Below are positions 28,251 through 36,767 of a stretch of 64,000 nt of DNA, one piece after another; within the stretch, counting starts at the first letter, position 1, and each line of letters starts with the position of its first letter. The notes under the pieces are model-generated. The model saw only the letters and a program-made list of their open reading frames with translations. It had not been told where the DNA came from and did no database searches. The stretch covers positions 558,001 through 622,000 of the forward strand of contig NZ_JACEHE010000001.1 in NCBI RefSeq assembly GCF_013778455.1, given 5' to 3'. A program made the position numbers and the translations under genes. Source of the DNA: Streptomyces himalayensis subsp. himalayensis. Its GTDB lineage: Bacteria > Actinomycetota > Actinomycetes > Streptomycetales > Streptomycetaceae.

Positions 28251-28570
28251 GACTGGCTCCCTGGGGACGAGCCCCGGCCTTGCGCCGAAGCTGTTTAACC
28301 TTCAATGACACCGACCATAGGTCTATTCCGTTCAACTTTCAACTTTTCTGCCAGGGTGATTTTCCATCGGTTCCCGGGCCTTTCCGGCAACCTCTCTCGC
28401 TGTTTTGGGTGCCCACTGGCGGACGCGCGTAGACCTCGGGCAGGATCTCCCTGCTCTGCCTGCACATCCGTCGCACTGAACGCACGTCAGCAGTACGAGC
28501 GCGCGTCACGAGTACGCGCGCATCACGAGTACGCACGTCATCAGAACGGTCATCAGCAGGAAGGAACCCG
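28251..28570. other. Intergenic region between yceI and the M15-like gene
   Basis: No gene seen. Next to yceI are three TTGAA/TTCAA motifs (28292-28345) that may be regulator half-sites. From about 28480 to 28560 there are direct repeats of CACGAGTACG and TCATCAG, with a perfect 8-base-pair hairpin GCGCGCGT (28500-28507) with ACGCGCGC (28515-28522). Confidence 0.4.
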
Positions 28571-29080
28571 ATGAAACTCCGCTCGGCCGTCAGCGCACTC
28601 GCTCTGATCCTGGGAGCCCTCTTCGCCCCCGGCTTCGGCGTCCTCACCGGTGCCACCGACGCCTTCGCCGTGACGAAGATCAGTCACGCCACCGCGACCT
28701 CGATGTTCCGCTCGTCCGGCATCACCTGGTCGTCGTCCGGCGGCTGCTCCGACCGCAACAACCCGACCTGTACGTCCTTCGAGCAGCTCAACCTCGCGAC
28801 CGCGCAGGGCGCCCAGACCCTGAAGTCGGCCAGCGGCTGCGCGCTGAACATCACCGGCGGCACCGAGACCGGGCATGCCGGCGGTACGTACTCGCACTGG
28901 AACGGCTACAAGCTCGACTACAGCAAGTACACATGCGTCGGGAACTACATCAAGAACACCTTCACCTACATAGGCCTGCGCGGTGACGGCGCCCCGCAGT
29001 GGAAGTCCGGTGCCGGCAACCTCTACGCGGACGAGGGCAACCACTGGGACGTCACGTATTACAACTGCGGCGGCTGCTGA
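28571..29080 (+). CDS. Small secreted M15-like (D-Ala-D-Ala peptidase fold) protein
   Basis: 169 residues with a signal peptide of about 33 residues ending DAFA. The mature part has the spacing of M15 zinc peptidases: the first block SHWNGYKLD gives S-H-x-x-G-x-x-x-D (family pattern SxHxxGxAxD), and the last block NHWDVTY supplies the second histidine. The upstream TSFEQLNLATAQGAQTLK resembles the substrate-loop helix of that fold. Four or more cysteines probably form disulfides (GGCSDRNNPTC, SGCALNI, YTC, and the final CGGC). It may cleave or only bind cell-wall peptides; the usual catalytic Glu/Asp before HxH is not clear. AGGAAGGAA precedes the ATG. Confidence 0.7.
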   Translation: MKLRSAVSALALILGALFAPGFGVLTGATDAFAVTKISHATATSMFRSSGITWSSSGGCSDRNNPTCTSFEQLNLATAQGAQTLKSASGCALNITGGTETGHAGGTYSHWNGYKLDYSKYTCVGNYIKNTFTYIGLRGDGAPQWKSGAGNLYADEGNHWDVTYYNCGGC

Positions 29081-29203
29081 GTCCCGAGCCGGAACCCCGT
29101 CCGCCGAAATGCCCTCGAACGGGCGTAGGCTCCGGCTCGGAATCACCCCAGGGAAGGCATGTGCCGCGCATAAATGTGAGGTGGCTCTCGGGTGACGGCT
29201 TTG

Positions 29204-29322
29204 TGTAGTCCCTACAACGAGATGGCCGTCTGAGCAGTCAGTTCGGCTGCATCCATCTCGGGTTCTGTCAGGGGGCACCAGGAAAACGGGTCGGAGACTG
29301 TACGGAGTCGACGGCCCGTTTT
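29204..29322 (+). promoter_or_regulatory. Palindrome and structured leader upstream of accB
   Basis: TGTAG-TCC-CTACA (29204-29216) is a perfect 5-3-5 palindrome, a likely regulator or promoter site. Directly after it CGAGATGG (29218-29225) pairs with CCATCTCG (29253-29260) around an inner GCAG/CTGC stem. A third hairpin pairs 29283-29293 with 29312-29322 and ends in TTTTGCTT, like a terminator, 27 bases before the accB start. This could be an attenuating leader or a small RNA gene. Confidence 0.5.
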
Positions 29323-29349
29323 GCTTGGCGGGCTTCGTAAGGTCGCTAC

Positions 29350-30990
29350 ATGACCGTTTTGGACGAGACGCCGGGTGACACGACGAGTGCCGCAGACAGT
29401 GGCACGGCGAGTGACGCGACGGTGGAGACGGCTGAGCCGACCGACTCCCGCGGCCGCGTGGCCGAGCTGCACGCGATCCGTACGCAGGCGCTGCGCGGAC
29501 CCAGCGACAAGGCCACCGAGGCGCAGCACGCAAAGGGCAAGCTGACGGCGCGTGAGCGGATCGAGCTGCTGCTCGACCCGGGCTCGTTCCGAGAGGTCGA
29601 GCAGCTGCGCCGGCACCGGGCGACCGGTTTCGGCCTGGAGGCCAAGAAGCCGCACACCGACGGTGTGATCACCGGCTGGGGCACGGTCGAGGGGCGTACG
29701 GTCTTCGTCTACGCGCACGACTTCCGGATCTTCGGCGGGGCGCTGGGCGAGGCCCACGCCACGAAGATCCACAAGATCATGGACATGGCCATCGCGGCCG
29801 GTGCGCCGCTGGTGTCCCTCAACGACGGTGCCGGCGCCCGCATCCAGGAGGGTGTCAGCGCCCTCGCCGGCTACGGCGGCATCTTCCAGCGCAACACCAA
29901 GGCCTCCGGGGTCATCCCGCAGATCTCGGTGATGCTCGGCCCGTGCGCGGGCGGCGCGGCCTACAGCCCCGCCCTGACGGACTTCGTGTTCATGGTCCGC
30001 GAGACCTCGCAGATGTTCATCACAGGACCGGACGTCGTCAAGGCCGTGACCGGCGAGGAGATCACCCAGAACGGCCTCGGCGGCGCTGACGTGCACGCGG
30101 AGACCTCCGGCGTCTGCCACTTCGCGTACGACGACGAGGAGACCTGCATCGCCGAGGTGCGGTACCTCCTGTCGCTGCTGCCGTCCAACAACCGCGAGAA
30201 CCCGCCGGTCACCGAGTGCGAGGACCCGGCCGAGCGCCGCAGCGACGTGCTCCTGGACCTGGTCCCGGCCGACGGCAACCGTCCGTACGACATGGCCAAG
30301 GTGATCGAGGAGCTCGTCGACGACGGCGACTACCTCGAGGTCCACGAGCGCTGGGCCCGCAACATCATCTGCGCCCTCGCCCGCCTGGACGGCCAGGTGG
30401 TCGGCATCGTCGCCAACCAGCCGCAGTCGCTGGCCGGTGTGCTCGACATCGAGGCGAGCGAGAAGGCCGCGCGCTTCGTCCAGATGTGCGACGCCTTCAA
30501 CATCCCGATCGTCACCCTTTTGGACGTCCCCGGCTTTCTCCCCGGTGTGGACCAGGAGCACGGTGGAATCATCCGGCACGGCGCCAAGCTGCTGTACGCG
30601 TACTGCAACGCCACCGTGCCGAGGATCTCGCTGATCCTGCGCAAGGCGTACGGAGGTGCGTACATCGTGATGGACAGCCAGTCGATCGGTGCGGACCTCA
30701 CGTATGCCTGGCCGACCAACGAGATCGCGGTGATGGGCGCCGAAGGTGCCGCCAACGTCATCTTCCGCAGGCAGATCGCAGCCGCGGCCGACCCCGAGGC
30801 GATGCGCGCGCGCATGGTCAAGGAGTACAAGGCCGAGCTGATGCACCCGTACTACGCCGCTGAGCGCGGTCTCGTCGACGACGTCATCGACCCGGCCGAA
30901 ACCCGCGAGGTGCTCATCCGGTCCCTGGCGATGCTGCGCACGAAGCACGCCGACCTGCCGTCGCGTAAGCACGGCAACCCGCCGCAGTAA
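29350..30990 (+). CDS. accB: Acyl-CoA carboxylase beta subunit (carboxyltransferase)
   Basis: Transfers the carboxyl group from biotin to acetyl-, propionyl- or butyryl-CoA, making malonyl-CoA and its homologues for fatty acids and polyketides. 546 residues. Both crotonase-like halves are intact: the oxyanion-hole glycines in DGAGARIQEGV and GPCAGGAAYSPAL, and the second set in DVPGFLPG and RKAYGGAYIVMDSQS. The residue after GGAY, which sets substrate preference, is isoleucine here, as in enzymes that accept acetyl-CoA; propionyl-specific PccB has aspartate. A 35-residue Thr/Ala/Asp-rich N terminus precedes the fold. accE follows 72 bases downstream. The biotinylated alpha subunit is not in this window. 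Confidence 0.95.
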   Translation: MTVLDETPGDTTSAADSGTASDATVETAEPTDSRGRVAELHAIRTQALRGPSDKATEAQHAKGKLTARERIELLLDPGSFREVEQLRRHRATGFGLEAKKPHTDGVITGWGTVEGRTVFVYAHDFRIFGGALGEAHATKIHKIMDMAIAAGAPLVSLNDGAGARIQEGVSALAGYGGIFQRNTKASGVIPQISVMLGPCAGGAAYSPALTDFVFMVRETSQMFITGPDVVKAVTGEEITQNGLGGADVHAETSGVCHFAYDDEETCIAEVRYLLSLLPSNNRENPPVTECEDPAERRSDVLLDLVPADGNRPYDMAKVIEELVDDGDYLEVHERWARNIICALARLDGQVVGIVANQPQSLAGVLDIEASEKAARFVQMCDAFNIPIVTLLDVPGFLPGVDQEHGGIIRHGAKLLYAYCNATVPRISLILRKAYGGAYIVMDSQSIGADLTYAWPTNEIAVMGAEGAANVIFRRQIAAAADPEAMRARMVKEYKAELMHPYYAAERGLVDDVIDPAETREVLIRSLAMLRTKHADLPSRKHGNPPQ

Positions 30991-31062
30991 TCCCGCGAAC
31001 GGCAACCTCGCCGATCCTCCGCGGTAACCCTGCGGAACCCTCTCTCACGGAGACTGAGACTC

Positions 31063-31278
31063 ATGACCGTTCCTGCTGCAGCCGCTGATCCGAGCAACTT
31101 CCTGCGCGTCGAGAAGGGGCACGCCGAGCCCGAGGAGCTCGCGGCCATAACGGCGATCCTCATGGCGCGTGCCGCCGCGCTGCCCGCCGCGGCCTCCGTT
31201 CACCGGGGGCGGAGCAAGGCCGGGTGGCGGCGGCTTGAGCGGGAGCCCGGGTTCCGGGCGCCGCACAGCTGGCGCTAG
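31063..31278 (+). CDS. accE: Acyl-CoA carboxylase epsilon subunit
   Basis: 71-residue accessory subunit found in actinomycete acyl-CoA carboxylases, where it stimulates the alpha-beta complex. The recognisable core is FLRVEKGHAEPEELAAITAI followed by LMARAA, then a basic C terminus ending FRAPHSWR; the tryptophan-containing end is typical. It follows accB in the same direction, with an ACGGAG site before the ATG, and is closed by a perfect terminator. Confidence 0.93.
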   Translation: MTVPAAAADPSNFLRVEKGHAEPEELAAITAILMARAAALPAAASVHRGRSKAGWRRLEREPGFRAPHSWR

Positions 31279-31304
31279 GCCTCTGGCCGGCCGGGGTAAG
31301 CGTC

Positions 31305-31341
31305 AAGGCCCGGCACCCAATTCGGGTGCCGGGCCTTTGGT
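31305..31341 (+). terminator. Terminator after accBE
   Basis: Perfect 14-base-pair stem (31305-31318 with 31324-31337), loop AATTC, then TGGTG. Confidence 0.9.
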
Positions 31342-31450
31342 GTGCTGTAAGTGCGTCGTGGGCGCCGTAGCGAGTCAGGCTGCCCGCCGTCCGGGTGCCG
31401 CTGCGCCCACCCGTGCCGCCCCAGCGGCACGATTGCCCGCAGCGGCGGCG

Positions 31451-31509
31451 GGGGAGCGCCCCGTAAGGGGCGCGGGGAACTGCGCGACCAGCCCCCACCG
31501 GCCCCGCAG
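31451..31509. repeat. Short intergenic repeat with GCGCCCC-GTAA-GGGGCGC hairpin
   Basis: A perfect 7-base-pair hairpin (31456-31462 with 31467-31473, loop GTAA) followed by GGGGAACTGCGCGACCAGCC. I recall this as a very frequent dispersed sequence between Streptomyces genes, so it is classed as a repeat; only one copy is in this window. Confidence 0.6.
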
Positions 31510-31538
31510 CCTCGTCACCGCACTTCCCAGCGGAGCGC

Positions 31539-32120
31539 CTAGCGCAGGCGGGCCATCAACGCGTGCTCCACCAGGGTGATCAGGGCGCTCTTGGCGTCTG
31601 CGCGGTGGCGGGCGTCCGTCGTGATGATCGGGGTGTCGGGGCCGATCTGGAGGGCCTCGCGGACCTCGTCGGGGTTGTAGGGCTGGTGCCCGTCGAACCC
31701 GTTGAGGGCGATGACGAAGGGCAGGCCGCTGTTCTCGAAGTAGTCGACCGCGGGGAAGCAGTCGGCGAGACGGCGGGTGTCCACCAGCACGACGGCGCCG
31801 ATGGCGCCGCGTACGAGGTCGTCCCACATGAACCAGAAGCGGTCCTGACCCGGCGTACCGAAGAGGTAGAGGATCAGGTCCTGGTCCAGGGTGATACGGC
31901 CGAAGTCCATGGCCACCGTGGTGGTGGTCTTGTCCCCGGTGTGCGTCAGGTCGTCGATGCCCGCGGAAGCCGAGGTCATCACGGCTTCGGTACGCAGCGG
32001 GTTGATCTCCGAGACCGCGCCGACGAACGTGGTCTTGCCCACGCCGAAGCCGCCCGCCACCACGATCTTCGCGGAGGTAGTGGAGCGGGCTACATCGCCG
32101 CTAGAGCTTGCGAAGTCCAC
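31539..32120 (-). CDS. cvnD2: Conservon small GTPase CvnD (distal conservon)
   Basis: 193-residue Ras-like GTPase of the actinobacterial conservon system. P-loop GGFGVGKTT at about 24-32, switch II FGTPGQDRFWFMWDD, and the base-recognition motif ALNGFD in place of NKxD. GTG at 32120 lies inside the end of the cvnC gene (20-base overlap), so the two are translated together. Long blocks of the DNA are identical with the second copy at 36768-37343. The number follows the S. coelicolor order, in which cvn2 lies next to accE and cvn1 next to gltX. Confidence 0.9.
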   Translation of the reverse strand: MDFASSSGDVARSTTSAKIVVAGGFGVGKTTFVGAVSEINPLRTEAVMTSASAGIDDLTHTGDKTTTTVAMDFGRITLDQDLILYLFGTPGQDRFWFMWDDLVRGAIGAVVLVDTRRLADCFPAVDYFENSGLPFVIALNGFDGHQPYNPDEVREALQIGPDTPIITTDARHRADAKSALITLVEHALMARLR

Positions 32121-32691
32121 TGAGCACCCTTTCGAGCAGTGTCACGTCAGGCTGGCCGCCGGCGTTCTCGTCGCCGCCGGGCTGATGGATGGCGACAAGT
32201 CCGGCCTCCGCCAGGTCGGCGACGAGGATCCGGGCAACGCCGAGGGGGATGGTGAGAAGGGCCGAGATCTCAGCGACTGACTTGATCTCCCGGCACAGGT
32301 TGCAGATCCGCTGATGCTCGGGCAGCTGCCCCTGCATCTGGTGCGGCTGCGCCGTGGTGTGCACCAGCGCCTCGATGGCGAGCTGGTACCGCGGCCTGGT
32401 CCGCCCGCCCGTCATCGCGTACGGGCGCACCAGAGGGTTGTGCGACGCCCCGCCCGGCGCCGGCTCGGGGGCGCGCCGCGGGGGCCCTACGGGCTGGATG
32501 CGGGGCGCCTGCGGCTGGTCGTACGGGGACGGTCCAGGAGCCGGCTGGTGCGGCTGCTGGGGGACGTACGGCTGACGCCGCTGGCTCGGCGCAGAGGGGA
32601 AGTTGTACCGGTTCGCCGAACCGTCACCCTCGCCCTGGCCATGGCCGTAGGGCCAGTTGGCCGAGGACGAACCGTCTGGGGGTGTTGCCAC
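32101..32691 (-). CDS. cvnC2: Conservon DUF742 protein CvnC
   Basis: 196 residues. The C-terminal half is the DUF742 winged-helix-like domain (LVRPYAMTGGRTRPRYQLAI, SVAEISALLTIPLGVARILV, and VLSGLRKL at the end). The first 85 residues are rich in Pro, Gln and Arg and look disordered; the other copy lacks most of this tail. GTG at 32691 follows GGAGGAAAAA. It is thought to bridge the sensor and GTPase parts of the complex. Confidence 0.92.
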   Translation of the reverse strand: MATPPDGSSSANWPYGHGQGEGDGSANRYNFPSAPSQRRQPYVPQQPHQPAPGPSPYDQPQAPRIQPVGPPRRAPEPAPGGASHNPLVRPYAMTGGRTRPRYQLAIEALVHTTAQPHQMQGQLPEHQRICNLCREIKSVAEISALLTIPLGVARILVADLAEAGLVAIHQPGGDENAGGQPDVTLLERVLSGLRKL

Positions 32692-32785
32692 TTTTTCCTC
32701 CTCCGACTGCGCCGGGCACCCGTTACGGTGGGGTCGCGTCCCGAAACTTTAAGGCCACGGGACGCGAATCCGCACTGTCTGTCTG

Positions 32786-33199
32786 TTAGTTGAGAAGGCT
32801 GCCCTGGAGCTCGGCGCGCAGATCGGGCGTAAGGACCGAGCCCGCACGGTCGACGAGAAGCGCCATCTCGTACCCGATGAGGCCGATGTCCGCTTCGGGG
32901 TGTGCAAGGACCGCGAGCGACGAGCCGTCGGAGATGGACATGATGAAGAGGAATCCCCGCTCCATCTCCACAACCGTCTGGTTCACGCTGCCGCCCTCGA
33001 AGATGCGGGAGGCACCGGCCGTGAGGGAGGTCAGGCCGGAGGCGACGGCCGCCAGCTGGTCGGCGCGGTCGCGCGGGAAGCCTTCGGACATCGCCAGAAG
33101 GAGTCCGTCGGCGGAGACCACCACGGTGTGGGACACCCCGGGGGTGTTGTCCACGAAGTTGGTGATCAACCAGTTCAGGTTCTGTGCCGCCTGGCTCAT
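32786..33199 (-). CDS. cvnB2: Conservon roadblock/LC7 protein CvnB
   Basis: 137 residues, a roadblock/LC7 (MglB-like) domain across nearly the whole length: LNWLITNFVDNTPGVSHTVV, SADGLLLAMSEGF, and ERGFLFIMSISDGSSLAVLA. Such proteins partner small GTPases, sometimes as GAPs. The ATG at 33199 gives the same start (MSQAAQNLNW) as the second copy. It lies 10 bases after the cvnA stop. Confidence 0.93.
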   Translation of the reverse strand: MSQAAQNLNWLITNFVDNTPGVSHTVVVSADGLLLAMSEGFPRDRADQLAAVASGLTSLTAGASRIFEGGSVNQTVVEMERGFLFIMSISDGSSLAVLAHPEADIGLIGYEMALLVDRAGSVLTPDLRAELQGSLLN

Positions 33200-33209
33200 C
33201 GGGCTCACA

Positions 33210-36200
33210 CTAACGCTCCTGGTCGTAGGTGCTGTCAGGACCGAGGCCCTGGCCGTTCGTGTCACTACCTGCATTGCGTCCCCGTTCGACGCCCCGGCGC
33301 AGGTTGCTCAACCTGCCCCGGATCTCCTCGGGAGCGCGGGAGACCTGGGGGCCGCCCTGCGGGGTCTGTTCAGCGGTGCCCTCGACCAGATTGGCGCGGG
33401 GCACCCGCCGCGGCAGGCCTGAGGGGGTGACCCCGCCCGCCTTGGGCTTGCGGAGCGACCCGGCGCGCTGCCACCGCTCGTCGTTGGCCGAGCGCCAGTC
33501 GTCGTCGCCGCCGTTGCCCGCGGACAGATCCCGTTCCTGGCGCTGCTGCAGGCCGTCCTGACCGGTCTCCGGCTGCTGCCACTGCTGCGGGCCGGTGGGG
33601 GAGCCTCCGTTGTTGCTCGCGGGCGAGCCGCGGCGCGGAAGGCCGGCGTCGGTCAGCTGGGGGCCGCCGCCCGAAGTCGGTCCCGGACGCTCGAAGCCTA
33701 CGCGGTCCTGCGGGTTTCCGTCAGCGGCCCGAGCAGATTCCGTTTCCGGAGCGTACTCGGACTGATACGCACCCTGGTACCCCGTCTGCTGCTGCCAGTC
33801 GCCCTGGCGGGGACGGGCGCCGAAGCCGTTGAAGGACTCCTGGCCCGGACCCTGCTGGTCCGGCTGGGGTGCCTCCGCATAGGCCGGCTCCTGGTAGCCG
33901 CCGGAGCCCTGGAAGTACCGCTCGTCGTACGCGTTCTGCGGCTGCTCGTCGTACGCGCCGTGCTGGTTGTCGTACGCCACCTGCGGGTCGTCGTACGGGC
34001 GCTGCTGCTCGTACGCGGAACTGTCGTACGACGGCTGCTGCGGGCCGGTCTCGTCGCCGAACACAAGGGGCTCGCCGATGCCCTGCTGAGGCCCTGCCTG
34101 GGCCTCCAGAGCGGCACGGCGCTCCTCGCGCATCAGCGAACGGCCGACGGGGTCCAACTCGCGTATGTCGTCCGGGACCTCGCCGTAGCGGCTGTCGTCG
34201 AAGCCGAGCTCAGCCGCCGTGCGCAGCGGTGCGACCTCATAGGCCTCCTGCCGCGGGATCATCGACGAAACCGTGAACTCCGAGTCCGGAACGTGCTGTT
34301 GGCCGCCGCCACCATGGGTGATCGCGTCCGGCAGCATGACCAGCGAGGTCGTACCGGCCTGCTCGCCCGAGGGGCGAAGCTGGACCCGGATGCCGTGGCG
34401 GTCGGACAGTCGGCCGACCACGAACAGGCCCATGCGCTGCGAGATCGCGGCGTCCACGGTCGGCGGGTTGGCCAGCTTGTGGTTGATGTCCGCGAAGTCC
34501 TCGGCGGTCAGGCCGATGCCCTTGTCGTGGATCTCGATCATCACGCGGCCGTCGGGGAGACGGGTCGCGGTGACACGCACCTTGGTCTGCGGCGACGAGA
34601 ACGTGGTGGCGTTCTCGAGGAGCTCGGCGAGAAGGTGCACGAGGTCGGTCACGGCGCGGCCGTGGATCTCGGCCTCCGGGACACCGGAGAGCTCGATGCG
34701 CTCGTACTGCTCCACCTCGGAGGATGCGGCGCGCAGCACGTCGACGAGAGGCACCGGCTGGTCCCAGCGGCGGCCCGGCTCCTCGCCGGCGAGGACGAGG
34801 AGGTTCTCGCCGTTGCGGCGCATACGGGTCGCGAGGTGGTCCAGGCGGAAGAGGTTCTCCAACTGGTCCGGGTCGGCCTCGTTGTTCTCCAGGTCGGTGA
34901 TCAGGGTCAGCTGGCCCTCGATCAGCGACTGGTTGCGGCGCGAGAGGTTGGTGAAGATCGCGTTGATGTTGCCACGCAGCAGGGCCTGCTCGGAGGCGAG
35001 CCGGACGGCCTCGCGGTGCACCTGGTCGAAGGCGCGGGCGACCTCGCCGATCTCGTCCGTGCTGGTGATCGGGATGGGCTCGACGCGCGTGTCGACCCGC
35101 CCCGGGTCGGTGCGCGAGAGCTGGTCGACCAGCATCGGCAGACGCTGCTCGGCGACGCCGAAGGCGGCGTTGCGCAGCCGGCGCATGGAGCGGCTCATCT
35201 GGCGCGCGACCAGACCGGCCAGGAGGAACGCGGCGAGCAGGGCGACCACGACGGCCGCTCCGGTGATGAACGCGTCGCGCTTGGCTTCGTCGGCGATCGA
35301 CGAGGCCTCGTTCACGGCCTTGTCGGCGAGGTCCGACTCGATGGTGGTGTACGCGTCGAACCTCGCGGTGTTGACCGCCCACCAGTTCTCGGCGGTGACG
35401 CCCTGCGTGGCGAGGGCGACCCGGGCGCTGGGCTGCGTGGTGGACAGCTGGGCGAGAGCACCGACCATCGTCTCGGTGTCCGGCGGCGGGACATAGGTCT
35501 CGCCCTTCGCCTTGGCGGCCGCGGCGGCCGCCTTGGCCTTCTTCTCGCCGTCCGCCTCCAGCTCCTTCTGCAAGTCCGCCAGCTTGGCGCGGTCGGCCTG
35601 GGTGCCACCGCCCTTGTACTCGTCGATGGCGACGCGCTCGAGGTAGGCGAACGAGGTGAGAGCGACGCGCTGCTGGCCCAGGCTCGTGGCGGTGGGACCG
35701 GGCTTGACCAGCAGATGCATACCGAGGGAGCGCTGGAGGGAGACGGTGCCCTTGGCGAGCGTGATGGCGTAGACGGTGCGGCCGTAGCTGGTGATGTTGC
35801 CGGTGCCCAGGCCGAGCTCGTTGGCGAACTCCGTCAGCGGGTGCTGGATCGCGGTGTAGCTCTCTTCGGTCTTCGCACCGGGGAGCTTGCTCGTGTAGGC
35901 GGCGTTGCGCAGGTCCTCGAGGCCGGGTTCGACCTTCCGGAACGTGTCGAGGCGGCGGAGCAGGCCGGCCTGCTGCGGCATGTCCTCGACCGCGGCGTCG
36001 AACTTGTCGGCCGCGTCGTCGGTCGCCGCTTGCGCATTGGTCACGGCCTCATCGTCGCGCTTGCCCCGCAGCATCGGTTCGGCGGATATGTCGCGCTCGT
36101 CGATGAGGCGGTCGGCGTACGTCAGGGCGGCGCGCACCAGGCGCGCCGTGCTCTCGGCGTCCTGGGCCTCCTGCCAGGTGTCGATCGAGCCCTTCACCTG

Positions 36201-36416
36201 GAAGCCGCCCATGACCAGGCCGACCAGCACGGGTATGAGCAGGATCGCGTTCAGCCGGGTCGGCACCCGCCAGTTCCGCGGGGAGAGCCGGCTGCCGCTC
36301 GGCGCCGGCGCCGACGGCTCGGCACCGGATGCATACGCGGGCGGCGCCGCTCCGCGCGGCGGCGGGGTGAAGTTGCCCCGTGCCGACGGCTCGGGACTGC
36401 TCTTGCTTCGCCTCAC
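33210..36416 (-). CDS. cvnA2: Conservon sensor histidine kinase-like protein CvnA
   Basis: 1068-residue membrane sensor. After a Pro/Ala-rich N terminus comes a transmembrane helix (near 53-73), a large extracytoplasmic NIT-type sensing region to about 375, a second helix (AFITGAAVVVALLAAFLLAG), HAMP, a phosphoacceptor-like helix (LFRLDHLATRMRRNGENLL) and an ATPase domain (ELLENATTFSSP, IEIHDKGIGL). The last 350 residues are disordered, rich in Gln, Tyr, Pro and Gly, ending with a short helical tail. In conservons this protein assembles with CvnB, C and D, in analogy to a receptor coupled to a G protein. Confidence 0.92.
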   Translation of the reverse strand: MRRSKSSPEPSARGNFTPPPRGAAPPAYASGAEPSAPAPSGSRLSPRNWRVPTRLNAILLIPVLVGLVMGGFQVKGSIDTWQEAQDAESTARLVRAALTYADRLIDERDISAEPMLRGKRDDEAVTNAQAATDDAADKFDAAVEDMPQQAGLLRRLDTFRKVEPGLEDLRNAAYTSKLPGAKTEESYTAIQHPLTEFANELGLGTGNITSYGRTVYAITLAKGTVSLQRSLGMHLLVKPGPTATSLGQQRVALTSFAYLERVAIDEYKGGGTQADRAKLADLQKELEADGEKKAKAAAAAAKAKGETYVPPPDTETMVGALAQLSTTQPSARVALATQGVTAENWWAVNTARFDAYTTIESDLADKAVNEASSIADEAKRDAFITGAAVVVALLAAFLLAGLVARQMSRSMRRLRNAAFGVAEQRLPMLVDQLSRTDPGRVDTRVEPIPITSTDEIGEVARAFDQVHREAVRLASEQALLRGNINAIFTNLSRRNQSLIEGQLTLITDLENNEADPDQLENLFRLDHLATRMRRNGENLLVLAGEEPGRRWDQPVPLVDVLRAASSEVEQYERIELSGVPEAEIHGRAVTDLVHLLAELLENATTFSSPQTKVRVTATRLPDGRVMIEIHDKGIGLTAEDFADINHKLANPPTVDAAISQRMGLFVVGRLSDRHGIRVQLRPSGEQAGTTSLVMLPDAITHGGGGQQHVPDSEFTVSSMIPRQEAYEVAPLRTAAELGFDDSRYGEVPDDIRELDPVGRSLMREERRAALEAQAGPQQGIGEPLVFGDETGPQQPSYDSSAYEQQRPYDDPQVAYDNQHGAYDEQPQNAYDERYFQGSGGYQEPAYAEAPQPDQQGPGQESFNGFGARPRQGDWQQQTGYQGAYQSEYAPETESARAADGNPQDRVGFERPGPTSGGGPQLTDAGLPRRGSPASNNGGSPTGPQQWQQPETGQDGLQQRQERDLSAGNGGDDDWRSANDERWQRAGSLRKPKAGGVTPSGLPRRVPRANLVEGTAEQTPQGGPQVSRAPEEIRGRLSNLRRGVERGRNAGSDTNGQGLGPDSTYDQER

Positions 36417-36767
36417 TCGACCAACAACCTCTCGGCGTCGGCACGTACGTTGTGCCGCTGTGTGTCCTCAGGCCCGTCTACTGGGCAGTTCAGCCGCATT
36501 CCAGCACGTCAGGCGGTGGTCTTCCAAACAGTGGGAAGCGGAAGATCCAGGGGCGGTACGCCCTAGATAAAACGGTCATAAAGAGCGAGCCCCGCCAAAA
36601 GGCGGGGCCCATATGAGCACAGTGAGACCAGGCGACCGCGACGCGTGTCGATGCCACCGAAATTCTCTGTCGAAACGTTATGAACACCAAGGCTGACCGT
36701 GTCAAACGACACAAGCCCCTCCAGCGCAACTACGGCAACTGCCGTATGGAGATGCCTACTTGACGTT
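36417..36767. other. Gap between the two conservons
   Basis: No gene seen. It contains the promoter region of the downstream conservon and a terminator-like hairpin (see 36589-36608). Confidence 0.6.
36589..36608 (-). terminator. Hairpin between the conservons
   Basis: Perfect 8-base-pair stem GCCCCGCC (36589-36596) with 36601-36608 and an AAAA loop; likely terminator of the upstream conservon (41986 to 36768). Confidence 0.7.

Noticed and set aside
27549..28298. Plus-strand frame opposite yceI
   Set aside because: The product is repetitive Val/Arg/Asp-rich; yceI on the minus strand has all family motifs.
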